Source: Oscillospiraceae bacterium | GTDB lineage: Bacteria > Bacillota > Clostridia > Oscillospirales > Ruminococcaceae | DNA length: 14,784 nucleotides | Assembly: GCA_900770195.1 (NCBI GenBank) | Contig: CAAGJI010000062.1 | Coordinates: forward strand, 1 to 14,784 | Direction of reading: 5' to 3' | Part shown: positions 1-6,631 of the stretch, piece after piece | How the letters are laid out: the number at the start of each line of letters is the position of its first letter | How positions within the stretch are numbered: position 1 is the stretch's first letter | The notes under the pieces: generated by a model | What the model saw: only the letters and a program-made list of their open reading frames with translations | Databases searched by the model: none | Told to the model about the DNA's origin: nothing | Position numbers and translations under genes: made by a program

Positions 1-6
1 TGCCAT
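1..6 (-). CDS. Start of a gene leaving the window at the left edge (partial)
   Basis: Only the first two codons (ATG GCA on the minus strand, start codon at 6 to 4) are inside the window, so the product cannot be named. The call rests on a perfect AGGAGG ribosome binding site at 17-22, ten bases upstream of the ATG, and an extended -10-like TGGTAAAAT further upstream. It lies downstream of, and in the same direction as, the glycosyltransferase gene that ends at 108, and may have its own promoter. Confidence 0.6.
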
Positions 7-16
7 AAAAAATCAG

Positions 17-22
17 CCTCCT
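17..22 (-). promoter_or_regulatory. Ribosome binding site of the left-edge gene
   Basis: AGGAGG on the minus strand, ten bases before ATG at 6-4. This is what supports a gene start at the window edge. Confidence 0.6.
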
Positions 23-81
23 GTGTTATTTATATTTTACCATAGTTGACTGCGTTTTTACAGACTTTTTTTCGGTGGGTC

Positions 82-104
82 GCCTTGCAAAGAAGGCACT
101 TTTT
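82..104 (+). terminator. Terminator-like hairpin
   Basis: GCCTT (82-86) pairs with AAGGC (93-97) around a six-base loop, followed on the plus strand by a T run (100-104). The T tract lies on the plus-strand side, yet no plus-strand gene is visible upstream, while the minus-strand glycosyltransferase gene ends at 108. It may mark the end of that gene imperfectly, or stop antisense transcription. The stem is only five base pairs. Confidence 0.35.
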
Positions 105-107
105 AAC

Positions 108-2048
108 TTATTTTTCGGTTATTACTATTTTTTTAATTTCAAGACCGAACTCTCTTGTATCACCTTTCTGGTAAATATCCAAAGCTTCAGCAGAAGGAAT
201 ATTGATTGTTAATCTTGTAATTTCCTCAGGATTTTCAAAATCAAATTCAATTAATCTACCATTTTTTATATTTGTAGTATAGACTGTCTCACCATTAATT
301 TTAAAAATAATATCTCTTGCAAAAAGATATGTGTTTCCAACATCAACAGAACAATGGAATTTTTTCTTTTCAGAATCAATTTTTATATTAAGAGAAGCAT
401 TTTTTCTTATTGTCCATGTGAAATCTCTTTCACTTGTACCAAATCCCGAAATAATGTATTTATTTGCGTTATAATTTTTATTGCAGAAAAGTATTTCATA
501 ACCAGGTTTATATTCACATGCTTTTACAAGTTTTTTACTTTTGGGAATGTTTATATATTTTTCTGATTCTCCAAGGTTTTCAATCTTTTCCGCAAACCAT
601 TCTTTATCAGCATCATTTCCATGGATTGATTTAATAAGTGTATCTGTATCAGATTTTGTTGCAAGAATTTTTCTTACATAACCATTTTTATCACAGTTTA
701 TAATAGGCGTTTCATATATATATCCGCCATCAACATGCGTAGTTCTGCTGTTAAAAGTTGAATGAAGAGGATTATAAAGACCAGGTGCATCATCAAGTGT
801 AAAATCAGCAATTGGTGTCATATATTTAAAATCTGCATACATTGACTTGTTTACACCATAACAGTTAATTATAATTCCACAGGCAAAAACTTCAATTGCA
901 AAAGAAATTTTAAATGCGGAAGTAATAATTTTTTTTGTAATTATTTTATCAAAATACATAACTACAGCAAATATAAGTAAAACAGCATTCCATTCATTGT
1001 ATCGTGACATTCCTGACATTCCGCAGTTTACATGCGACATAATTGAATATGAATATGCCACGGCAAAAAATGCTGCCATTATTGATAAATAATGCCACTT
1101 TTTTCTTATTACTGCAGGTATAATCAAAATCAATGCAAATATAAGAAGCAATGGAAAATAGGGAAGTATTCCATAGTTGACATCAAATAAATATGCTATC
1201 ATTCTGCTTAAAACAGAATCTGCACTTTTTGTAAAGTTTGGATTTGCAGCTGTCAAATTAATATATCCAACATTATAGTAGTTATATGCAAATGGTACAA
1301 GTGCAATAACCCAACATAAACCATAAAGAATTATTTCTTTAAAACGTGAAAGAATATATTTCCAAAAGCCTGTAGTCTTTGGTTTTTGCGATAATATTTC
1401 TATAAGATATTCAAAAATAAAAACAATGCCCGCAGCAAGTATTGTAGGGTTCATCGTTCCGCATACTGCAAGAAAAATTGCAGAAAGTTTATGCCATTTA
1501 TTAAAATAAAAAACCATTGCTATTCCTAATAATGAATACATAAAAGCTTCACTGCTTATCCAGTTAAAATAAAAAATAACCGGATTTATACTTAAAAGAA
1601 CAATCAGCCCGAATTTTCTTTTTTCACCTGCTTTAAGGCAAAACAGGACGATTAAAAGTAATGCTGCCATCGAAGCAATGTTGGTATATGCAAAGCCGTT
1701 GCTTGCCCTTAATCCCATAATTTGCAATAATTTTATCATAGGAATACAGGCAGCTGAATACGTTGGAAAATACCACGGCATTTCACCACCATTTTTTGCA
1801 TATAAACCTGACAAACGGTACCTGTCAACAGCTTGAGAAAAATCGGGAAAGATATTTTTATATTCTTCTATATCTCCATCTGAAATAGTAATATCATGCT
1901 GACTCATAATTGAAGATGTCATAAGACTGTAATCGTCCCATTCACCAATAGGTCTTGGAACATATATTGATGAATATATTACCATAATCAGGCAATAAAC
2001 AACAATAAAAATTTTTGACAATGTTGTATAATTGATTTTTTTTACCAT
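108..2048 (-). CDS. Polytopic membrane protein, GT-C-like glycosyltransferase
   Basis: A 646-residue membrane protein. It starts with a short cytoplasmic stretch and a first membrane helix at about residues 11-30. An extracytoplasmic loop follows with acidic residues E36, D38 and D39, the place where GT-C enzymes keep their catalytic acidic residue. About ten hydrophobic helices extend to roughly residue 390, then a soluble C-terminal domain of about 250 residues. GT-C enzymes use polyprenyl-phosphate sugars as donors on the outer face of the membrane. This fits the neighbouring UbiA and HAD genes, which would make such a donor. Its ATG overlaps the stop codon of the upstream HAD reading frame by seven bases (ATGGTAA), so it is translationally coupled. 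Family membership is inferred from topology and context; acceptor and sugar are unknown. Confidence 0.6.
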   Translation of the reverse strand: MVKKINYTTLSKIFIVVYCLIMVIYSSIYVPRPIGEWDDYSLMTSSIMSQHDITISDGDIEEYKNIFPDFSQAVDRYRLSGLYAKNGGEMPWYFPTYSAACIPMIKLLQIMGLRASNGFAYTNIASMAALLLIVLFCLKAGEKRKFGLIVLLSINPVIFYFNWISSEAFMYSLLGIAMVFYFNKWHKLSAIFLAVCGTMNPTILAAGIVFIFEYLIEILSQKPKTTGFWKYILSRFKEIILYGLCWVIALVPFAYNYYNVGYINLTAANPNFTKSADSVLSRMIAYLFDVNYGILPYFPLLLIFALILIIPAVIRKKWHYLSIMAAFFAVAYSYSIMSHVNCGMSGMSRYNEWNAVLLIFAVVMYFDKIITKKIITSAFKISFAIEVFACGIIINCYGVNKSMYADFKYMTPIADFTLDDAPGLYNPLHSTFNSRTTHVDGGYIYETPIINCDKNGYVRKILATKSDTDTLIKSIHGNDADKEWFAEKIENLGESEKYINIPKSKKLVKACEYKPGYEILFCNKNYNANKYIISGFGTSERDFTWTIRKNASLNIKIDSEKKKFHCSVDVGNTYLFARDIIFKINGETVYTTNIKNGRLIEFDFENPEEITRLTINIPSAEALDIYQKGDTREFGLEIKKIVITEK

Positions 2049-2595
2049 TTTTTTAATTTATTCCCCTTTACTAAATATGATTCTTTTGCAAGTTTTGCAA
2101 GAGGATCATCTGAATATGAATCTGAATAAAATTTATCAATTTCAGAATTTGCGGTATATTTTTTTAGTCGTGAAACTTTTTCAGCACCATAACAATTTTC
2201 AGATAAAAATTTTCCTGTATTTGAGTCAACTTCAGAAGCAATGAGATGAGATATGTTGAAATGTCTGCATATTTCTTTCAATAAAAATTCTAGTGAAGCT
2301 GAAATAATAATATCATCGTCTTTCTGTTGATTAAGATACCATTTTTTTATTTTGGATTCTTTTTTATCCCAGAAAAGTTTGACATCATCATCAATTGATT
2401 TGCTGCATTTTAAAAAACAGAAAAATTTTTCTTTAAATTTTGTTTTGTCAATTTTTTAAATTTATACTCAATGAATCCGAAAAACTGAACAGGAAATCTG
2501 AATATAACAGAAGGATATTTTTTTAGCATAAAAAAATAAAAATCAACAGTACTGTCACCATCTTAAATTGTATTATCAAAATCGTAAATATTCAT
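2042..2595 (-). pseudogene. HAD-IB family phosphatase, disrupted by a stop codon and a frameshift
   Basis: Reading leftwards from ATG at 2595, the protein begins MNIYDFDNTI, the HAD motif I (DxDxT). It then meets an in-frame TAA at 2563-2565 (codon 11), where a Tyr codon is expected before DGDST. Downstream, near 2441-2446, one base appears to be missing: restoring an A turns KQNLKKNF into KTKFKEKFF and joins the frame to the rest of the enzyme. That rest carries motif II (IISAS), a conserved lysine region (CYGAEKVSRLKKY) and motif IV (FYSDSYSDDP), and ends at 2042. An intact open stretch from an internal ATG covers only 2281-2042 (79 residues). The intact relative would dephosphorylate a small or lipid-linked phosphate. 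It sits 11 bases after the UbiA gene and overlaps the glycosyltransferase start. A sequencing or assembly error could explain one lesion, but two separate ones is less likely. Confidence 0.8.
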
Positions 2596-2606
2596 TTTAT
2601 CACCAC

Positions 2607-3446
2607 TTAAACTAAATACAAAAGAACTGAAACAAGGATAATATATAAAACAGATAGAGAAATAAGCCACTTATCTTTTAATACCACTTCAACAGGGTCA
2701 CCATCATAATCACCTTCGATATCAAGACTGTATTTCATTAAAATAACAAATACAAGAGGGACGGAATAAATCATATTTGGATTTGAAAATTCTTTTGCCC
2801 AAAGAGCGTAAAATACAGATACAAGTGCAAAACATACATACATATTTTTATCAAGAAATGCATAATTGTAATATTTCAGAACTTTTCTGCTGTCTGCTTT
2901 AAGTTCAATTTCAGCTCTTCTTTTCCCAAGTCCAAGGTAGAATGAACCAGATATAATTACAAGAAAAAGCCAACTTGATATGATTGTATCAGTTATATAT
3001 GCACCATAAAGAACTCTTAAAACAAAACCTGATGTAAGTATGACAATATCGATGATAGGGTAGTTTTTCAATGCGAAACTATAAAGAACATTTAAAACAA
3101 AATAAATTATGACATATATTACTGATAAAATTTTACCTGTAAAGAAATTCAGAGTTATTGCTCCTATAATACATATTGAAAGAAGTATTATAGCCTGTGT
3201 TTTTGAAACAGCACCACTTGCAAGCGGTCTGTTGCATTTTGTCGGATGATTTTTGTCTTTTTCAATATCATTAATGTCATTAATGATATATACCGCAGAT
3301 GAAATCAGGCAAAAGCTAAAAAAACCCATACCTGCAGCTAAAAGTTTATCGGTTTCAAATATACCTTTTGCAAAAAAAAGTGAAACAAAAATAAGAAGAT
3401 TCTTTATATAATGTTTCACTCGCATAAGCTTAATATATTTTTTCAT
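2607..3446 (-). CDS. UbiA-family prenyltransferase, decaprenyl-phosphate phosphoribosyltransferase-like
   Basis: A 279-residue integral membrane enzyme with about eight hydrophobic helices. The Mg-diphosphate-binding motif NDxxDxxxD is at residues 56-64 (NDINDIEKD), followed by NRPLASG, and a second conserved block is GKRRAE in the middle of the protein. The combination of NDxxDxxxD with GKRRAE is characteristic of the branch that contains mycobacterial Rv3806c, which joins PRPP to polyprenyl phosphate to give polyprenyl-phosphoryl-5-phosphoribose. The length is typical of the family. The ATG at 3446 follows AAAGGGAG with a short spacer. It is the first gene of the operon with the HAD phosphatase and the GT-C-like enzyme. 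No epimerase genes of the DprE1/DprE2 type are in the window, so ribose rather than arabinose could be the transferred sugar; that is inference. Confidence 0.78.
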   Translation of the reverse strand: MKKYIKLMRVKHYIKNLLIFVSLFFAKGIFETDKLLAAGMGFFSFCLISSAVYIINDINDIEKDKNHPTKCNRPLASGAVSKTQAIILLSICIIGAITLNFFTGKILSVIYVIIYFVLNVLYSFALKNYPIIDIVILTSGFVLRVLYGAYITDTIISSWLFLVIISGSFYLGLGKRRAEIELKADSRKVLKYYNYAFLDKNMYVCFALVSVFYALWAKEFSNPNMIYSVPLVFVILMKYSLDIEGDYDGDPVEVVLKDKWLISLSVLYIILVSVLLYLV

Positions 3447-3450
3447 TATA

Positions 3451-3458
3451 TTCTCCCT
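3451..3458 (-). promoter_or_regulatory. Ribosome binding site of the UbiA-family gene
   Basis: AAAGGGAG on the minus strand, about five bases before the ATG at 3446. It fixes this start. Confidence 0.6.
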
Positions 3459-3495
3459 TTGTTAATTAGGTGTTTGTGTTATTATTTTCTGTATA

Positions 3496-3515
3496 ATTAT
3501 ACATCAAAAAAAAAA
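3496..3515 (-). promoter_or_regulatory. Candidate promoter of the UbiA operon
   Basis: On the minus strand TATAAT lies at 3501-3496, about 50 bases before the start codon. A T10 run (A10 at 3506-3515 on the plus strand) sits four bases upstream of it. No good -35 hexamer is visible at the usual distance, so the promoter class is uncertain. Confidence 0.4.
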
Positions 3516-3712
3516 CGGTGGCTTGCGTGTTAATTTTTTATAAATTATAGCCATTGTATGTTAATCAACAACTCTTAAAGCAAATTGTGATATTTAAAAG
3601 GTATTTTTACTGTAGTGTTTTATATGAACTTGAAAATGTAATTTCCGTAGTATATTATGAATTATTTGAATTAGAATAATTTGCAACTAACAAAAATAAA
3701 ATGTGCTTTTGG

Positions 3713-3731
3713 ACAAAAGACATACTTTTGT
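3713..3731. repeat. Inverted repeat, possible operator
   Basis: ACAAAAG (3713-3719) and CTTTTGT (3725-3731) form perfect seven-base arms around five bases. It overlaps a possible weak promoter (TTGGAC at 3709, TATATT at 3731) upstream of the LRR-dockerin gene. A regulator binding site is possible but not shown. Confidence 0.3.
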
Positions 3732-3755
3732 ATATTTTACAATAAATTAACATTT

Positions 3756-3790
3756 ATGTCACTGTTTTTTTTTTTTTTTTGAGTTATAAT
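3756..3790 (+). promoter_or_regulatory. Candidate promoter with a T16 run, LRR-dockerin gene
   Basis: TATAAT at 3785-3790 is a consensus -10 box. Upstream of it, 3765-3780 is sixteen T residues in a row. The best -35-like hexamer, ATGTCA (3756-3761, four of six matches to TTGACA), is 23 bases from the -10, which is five to six bases too far. A change in T-run length would alter this spacing. Confidence 0.4.
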
Positions 3791-3795
3791 GATAT

Positions 3796-3816
3796 TTAAG
3801 AGTTCAAAACTCTTAA
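3796..3816 (+). promoter_or_regulatory. Hairpin at the predicted transcript 5-prime end
   Basis: TTAAGAGTT (3796-3804) and AACTCTTAA (3808-3816) are perfect nine-base arms around CAA. It begins six bases after the -10 box, so it would be the first structure of the transcript. It could stabilise the mRNA or be an operator. Confidence 0.4.
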
Positions 3817-3837
3817 TATTATATTATTATTATCCAT

Positions 3838-3844
3838 AGGGAGG
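3838..3844 (+). promoter_or_regulatory. Ribosome binding site of the LRR-dockerin gene
   Basis: AGGGAGG, seven bases before the ATG at 3852. A strong, well spaced site that fixes the start. Confidence 0.7.
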
Positions 3845-3851
3845 AAAATTT

Positions 3852-5102
3852 ATGGGATTTAAAAAAATTATGGCGGGTATACTGAGTGTGGCTACTCTGA
3901 CGGCGAGTGTTTCTCTTGCGAATGCAGGGATTGATTCTGGAATTTTGAATTGCATTTCTGCAAATGCAGAAGCAACATCGGGTACTTGTGGAGAAAATGT
4001 TACATGGACACTTTCAAATGATGGCATTCTTACAATTTCTGGAACAGGTGAGATGAATGACTGGTTAGATGGAGAAGGATACGATGATGAAACAAGAAAA
4101 CAAATTTGTTCACCTTTTTGGGCTTCTGAAGCAATTAAAAAAATAATTATTGAAGATGGTGTTGAAAAAATCGGTGATTTTGCATTTATAGGCTGTTCTA
4201 ATGTTATTGATGTTGAATTACCTGATACACTGAAATCAATAGGTGTAGGCTCATTTGGATTTTGTTCATCAATGTCAAGTATATCTATTCCTGATTCTGT
4301 TTCTGAAATTCAGACAGCCGCTTTTTCTTGTTGTAGAGCATTAGAAAATGTTAAATTATCTTCATCACTTTCGGAAATATCAGAAAATCTTTTTGAATAT
4401 TCTGGTTTAAAAACTATTGATATTCCAAGTAATATAATAAAACTTGGTGAAGGATGTTTCAGGGAAACAAAAATAGAAAATATTGTGATTCCTTCAACAG
4501 TAACTTCAATTGGAAACAATATATTTTTCATGTGTAAAAACTTGAAAAGTGTGAAAATATCAGAATCAACAGCAAGTATTGGTGATTCGTTTTTTTGTGG
4601 TTGTACTTTATTGACAAGTGTAACGTTACCTAATACAATAACAATGATTGATGAGTATTCTTTTGCTGGTTGTGAAAATTTAAAAGATATATACTATGAT
4701 GGAACTTTGGAAGAATGGAATAAAATCCAAATAAATGACAATAATGACGATATAAACAAAGCAACAATCCATTTCAGCGATAACACATCAAAACTCCCAA
4801 CAGAAGAACCAACCACCCCATCGACAGAACCAAACAAACCAACAGAAACTATAGAACCAACCGAATCAAGAGAAAAAAATTTAATCGGCGACCTAAACAA
4901 CGACAACTCAATCGATTCAAAAGATGCGGTAATAGTACTTAAAGCATATGCAGAAAATCTCGCCGGAAATACCTCAAATGTTTTAATTGAACAGGGTGAC
5001 GTTAACGGCGACGGTAAACTTGATTCAAAAGACGCTGTTAAAATTCTTAAATACTATGCACAGACTATGGTTGGATATAATGTGAATATAAAAGATGTTT
5101 GA
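3852..5102 (+). CDS. Secreted leucine-rich repeat protein with C-terminal type I dockerin
   Basis: 416 residues. A long leader (about residues 1-38: MGFKKIMAGILS, hydrophobic core, ANAE cleavage-like end) is followed by an N-terminal cap (TCGENVTW...ISGTGEMNDW) that is also found in the gene at 12898. About eight LRR_5/BspA repeats of roughly 23 residues follow (pattern AFxxCxxLxxIxIPxSVxxIG), then the end cap YYDGTLEEW. A Thr/Pro/Glu linker (about residues 315-340) leads to a dockerin (about 343-410) with two calcium loops, GDLNNDNSIDSKDA and GDVNGDGKLDSKDA. Both loops are complete and have Ser-Lys at positions 10-11, so the module is symmetric. No enzyme domain is seen. The likely role is a secreted binding protein that docks onto a cohesin. 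The dockerin segment uses more C-ending codons than the LRR part. It converges on trxB. Confidence 0.87.
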   Translation: MGFKKIMAGILSVATLTASVSLANAGIDSGILNCISANAEATSGTCGENVTWTLSNDGILTISGTGEMNDWLDGEGYDDETRKQICSPFWASEAIKKIIIEDGVEKIGDFAFIGCSNVIDVELPDTLKSIGVGSFGFCSSMSSISIPDSVSEIQTAAFSCCRALENVKLSSSLSEISENLFEYSGLKTIDIPSNIIKLGEGCFRETKIENIVIPSTVTSIGNNIFFMCKNLKSVKISESTASIGDSFFCGCTLLTSVTLPNTITMIDEYSFAGCENLKDIYYDGTLEEWNKIQINDNNDDINKATIHFSDNTSKLPTEEPTTPSTEPNKPTETIEPTESREKNLIGDLNNDNSIDSKDAVIVLKAYAENLAGNTSNVLIEQGDVNGDGKLDSKDAVKILKYYAQTMVGYNVNIKDV

Positions 5103-5123
5103 TAACTCAAGTATATAAAATAA

Positions 5124-5160
5124 AAACTCAGGTATAAAAATGTACCTGTTTATTGAGTTT
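5124..5160. terminator. Convergent hairpin terminator shared with trxB
   Basis: CAGGTA (5129-5134) pairs with TACCTG (5143-5148), with an outer AAACTCA/TGAGTTT pair (5124-5130 and 5154-5160). A/T tracts flank both sides, so it can end transcription of the LRR-dockerin gene on the plus strand and of trxB on the minus strand. Its edge touches the trxB stop codon. Confidence 0.6.
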
Positions 5161-6076
5161 ATTGATTTTTTGAAATATATTTTTCAACAGAATTTACACA
5201 ATTTGCACCATCTGAAACGGCTGTGATAATCTGTCTTAGTGATTTTGTTCTTACATCGCCAGCGGCAAAAAATCCATCAAGAGATGTTATTCCTGTTTCA
5301 TCCGAAATTATATAACCTGATTCATTTGTATCAACAATTTTTTTTATTATATCTGTTTCAGGTTTCATTCCAACTGCTACAAAAATTCCGTCAACAAAAA
5401 GTTTTTTTATTACCTCGTTTTCTTTAAAAATAATTGAAGAAACTTTTTTATCTCCATTTATTTCAATCGGAACAGCATTCAGAATTGTTTCAATATTTTT
5501 TATCTCTGCGATTTTTTTCTGAAGATTTTCAGATGCCCTGAACCCCTCTCTTCTGTGCATAAGATAAACTTTTTCTGCAAGATTGGAAAGATAAACCGCT
5601 TCACTTAAAGCTGTATCTCCACCGCCTACAACGACTGCTGTCTTGTTTTTATAGAAAGCACCGTCACAAACCGCACAATATGAAACGCCTTTGCCCGTGA
5701 ATTCTGATTCGCCTTTTATACTAAGTTTTCGGTGTGATGCACCAATTGCATATATAATTGTTTTTGAAATGATTTTTTCAGATAAATTTTTTAAATATAT
5801 ATTAAAAAGATTATCCGTCTTTTCAATTTTTACTATTTCGCCGCTTATAAATTCAGTTCCGCATTTTTCGGCTTGTGAACGGAATTTCATTCCCAAATCA
5901 AAGCCGTTTATAGACTCAAAGCCAAGGTAATTGTCTATTTTGTCAGCTTCGGAAATTTGTCCTATTCCCATAAACATTTTTTCGATGACAGCATATTTAA
6001 ATCCCGCTCTCGATGCGTAAACTGCCGCTGAAAGTCCTGCCGGTCCGCTTCCTGCTATTATTAAATCATATGTCAT
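5159..6076 (-). CDS. trxB: Thioredoxin reductase (NADPH)
   Basis: A 305-residue cytoplasmic flavoprotein that passes electrons from NADPH through FAD to thioredoxin. Visible motifs in order are the FAD-binding GSGPAG (residues 9-14), the redox-active CAVC pair (C134 and C137), the NADPH-binding GGGDTALSEA (151-160), HRREGFRA (NADPH phosphate-binding residues) and the C-terminal FAD motif FFAAGDVR. Length is normal. An ATG 45 bases upstream (6121) is in frame but rejected as the start: the ATG at 6076 has GGAGG eight bases before it, and the consensus promoter -10 box (6108-6113) lies inside the longer version. The gene is transcribed alone, between two secreted-protein genes on the other strand. 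No functional link to them is evident beyond the many cysteines of the LRR proteins. Confidence 0.93.
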   Translation of the reverse strand: MTYDLIIAGSGPAGLSAAVYASRAGFKYAVIEKMFMGIGQISEADKIDNYLGFESINGFDLGMKFRSQAEKCGTEFISGEIVKIEKTDNLFNIYLKNLSEKIISKTIIYAIGASHRKLSIKGESEFTGKGVSYCAVCDGAFYKNKTAVVVGGGDTALSEAVYLSNLAEKVYLMHRREGFRASENLQKKIAEIKNIETILNAVPIEINGDKKVSSIIFKENEVIKKLFVDGIFVAVGMKPETDIIKKIVDTNESGYIISDETGITSLDGFFAAGDVRTKSLRQIITAVSDGANCVNSVEKYISKNQ

Positions 6077-6107
6077 TGTATTTTCCTCCATAAAGTTTTT
6101 CAAGTTT

Positions 6108-6136
6108 ATTATAACACACACTATGGAAAATTACAA
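6108..6136 (-). promoter_or_regulatory. trxB promoter
   Basis: On the minus strand TTGTAA (6136-6131) and TATAAT (6113-6108) are separated by exactly 17 bases. This is a near-consensus vegetative promoter about 32 bases before the trxB start codon, and it decides the choice of start. Confidence 0.75.
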
Positions 6137-6301
6137 TACGGATTTTGCAAGCAATAAGTTTGCTTTTTAAATTATACACAAATAAACTTAAAAATAATTA
6201 TATTATTCACAAAAACACCAAATTCAACCGCTGTTCAAAATAAAATTTGACAAAAAACACGATTTTTAAGCAAAAAAAATCTTTAAAAATAAATAATTAT
6301 A

Positions 6302-6310
6302 TGGTATAAT
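6302..6310 (+). promoter_or_regulatory. Extended -10 promoter for the LRR-cohesin-dockerin operon
   Basis: TGGTATAAT is a perfect extended -10 element; no clear -35 is seen. It lies about 320 bases upstream of the start at 6632 and is the best promoter candidate for the three plus-strand genes that follow. Confidence 0.5.
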
Positions 6311-6507
6311 AGATTATGTGGAAATATGTTCATAAAGGTAAATAAACGAAAAAAATATATTTATATCCAATACTTACTAACTATAGTTGCAAATTTTAGT
6401 TCAGAATATCCAAAAATATTTTCACATAACAAAAATCGAATTGGGGGAATGATTAAAATGTAATATTCAATTTTATTGACTTAAAAATTAAGAGAAAAGA
6501 TTAGTTT

Positions 6508-6617
6508 AAAAAGATTGAAATAACGGAACGAATGAATAATTGAAAAGATTGAAAAGATTTAAGTAATTGAAAAATTGGATAATTGGAAAGATTGAAAATT
6601 TGAATAATTGAAAATGA
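6508..6617 (+). repeat. Purine-rich degenerate short repeat in the leader
   Basis: A run of related 8-10 base units around ATTGAAAA (AGATTGAAA, TAATTGAAA, AATTGGA, TAATTGGAA, TTGAATAATTG and similar) fills the last 100 or so bases before the ribosome binding site of the long LRR gene. It is nearly free of C and so probably unstructured. Confidence 0.5.
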
Positions 6618-6631
6618 TAGAAAGGAAAATT

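Larger units (their letters stand above)
3447..3851. other. Divergent intergenic region
   Basis: This 405-base, strongly AT-rich stretch holds no supportable gene on either strand. It must carry the promoters of the UbiA operon (leftward) and of the LRR-dockerin gene (rightward). It contains an A10 run at 3506-3515, a T16 run at 3765-3780, an inverted repeat at 3713-3731 and a hairpin at 3796-3816, each listed separately. Confidence 0.8.
6077..6631. other. AT-rich intergenic region and long leader
   Basis: 555 bases with no supportable gene. The left part holds the trxB promoter. The right part is the leader of the long LRR gene, with an extended -10 box at 6302-6310, a tiny ATG-TAA element near 6443-6463 and a purine-rich repeated tract at 6508-6617. 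The transcript leader would be about 315 bases long. Confidence 0.7.

Noticed and set aside
3447..3851. Small RNA or riboswitch in the divergent region
   Set aside because: No known riboswitch core or tRNA-like fold could be recognised, only short palindromes and homopolymer runs.
6077..6121. Longer trxB start (15 extra residues)
   Set aside because: The extension has no ribosome binding site at its ATG and contains the -10 box of the trxB promoter, while the ATG at 6076 has GGAGG at good spacing.
6147..6170. AAGCAA...TTGCTT stem followed by T residues upstream of trxB
   Set aside because: It resembles a weak terminator, but no plus-strand gene ends there and the stem is short and A/T-rich.
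6608..6631. Upstream in-frame ATGs of the long LRR gene (6608 and 6614)
   Set aside because: AAAGGA lies between them and the ATG at 6632, and the latter gives the MKVKK start shared with the next gene.
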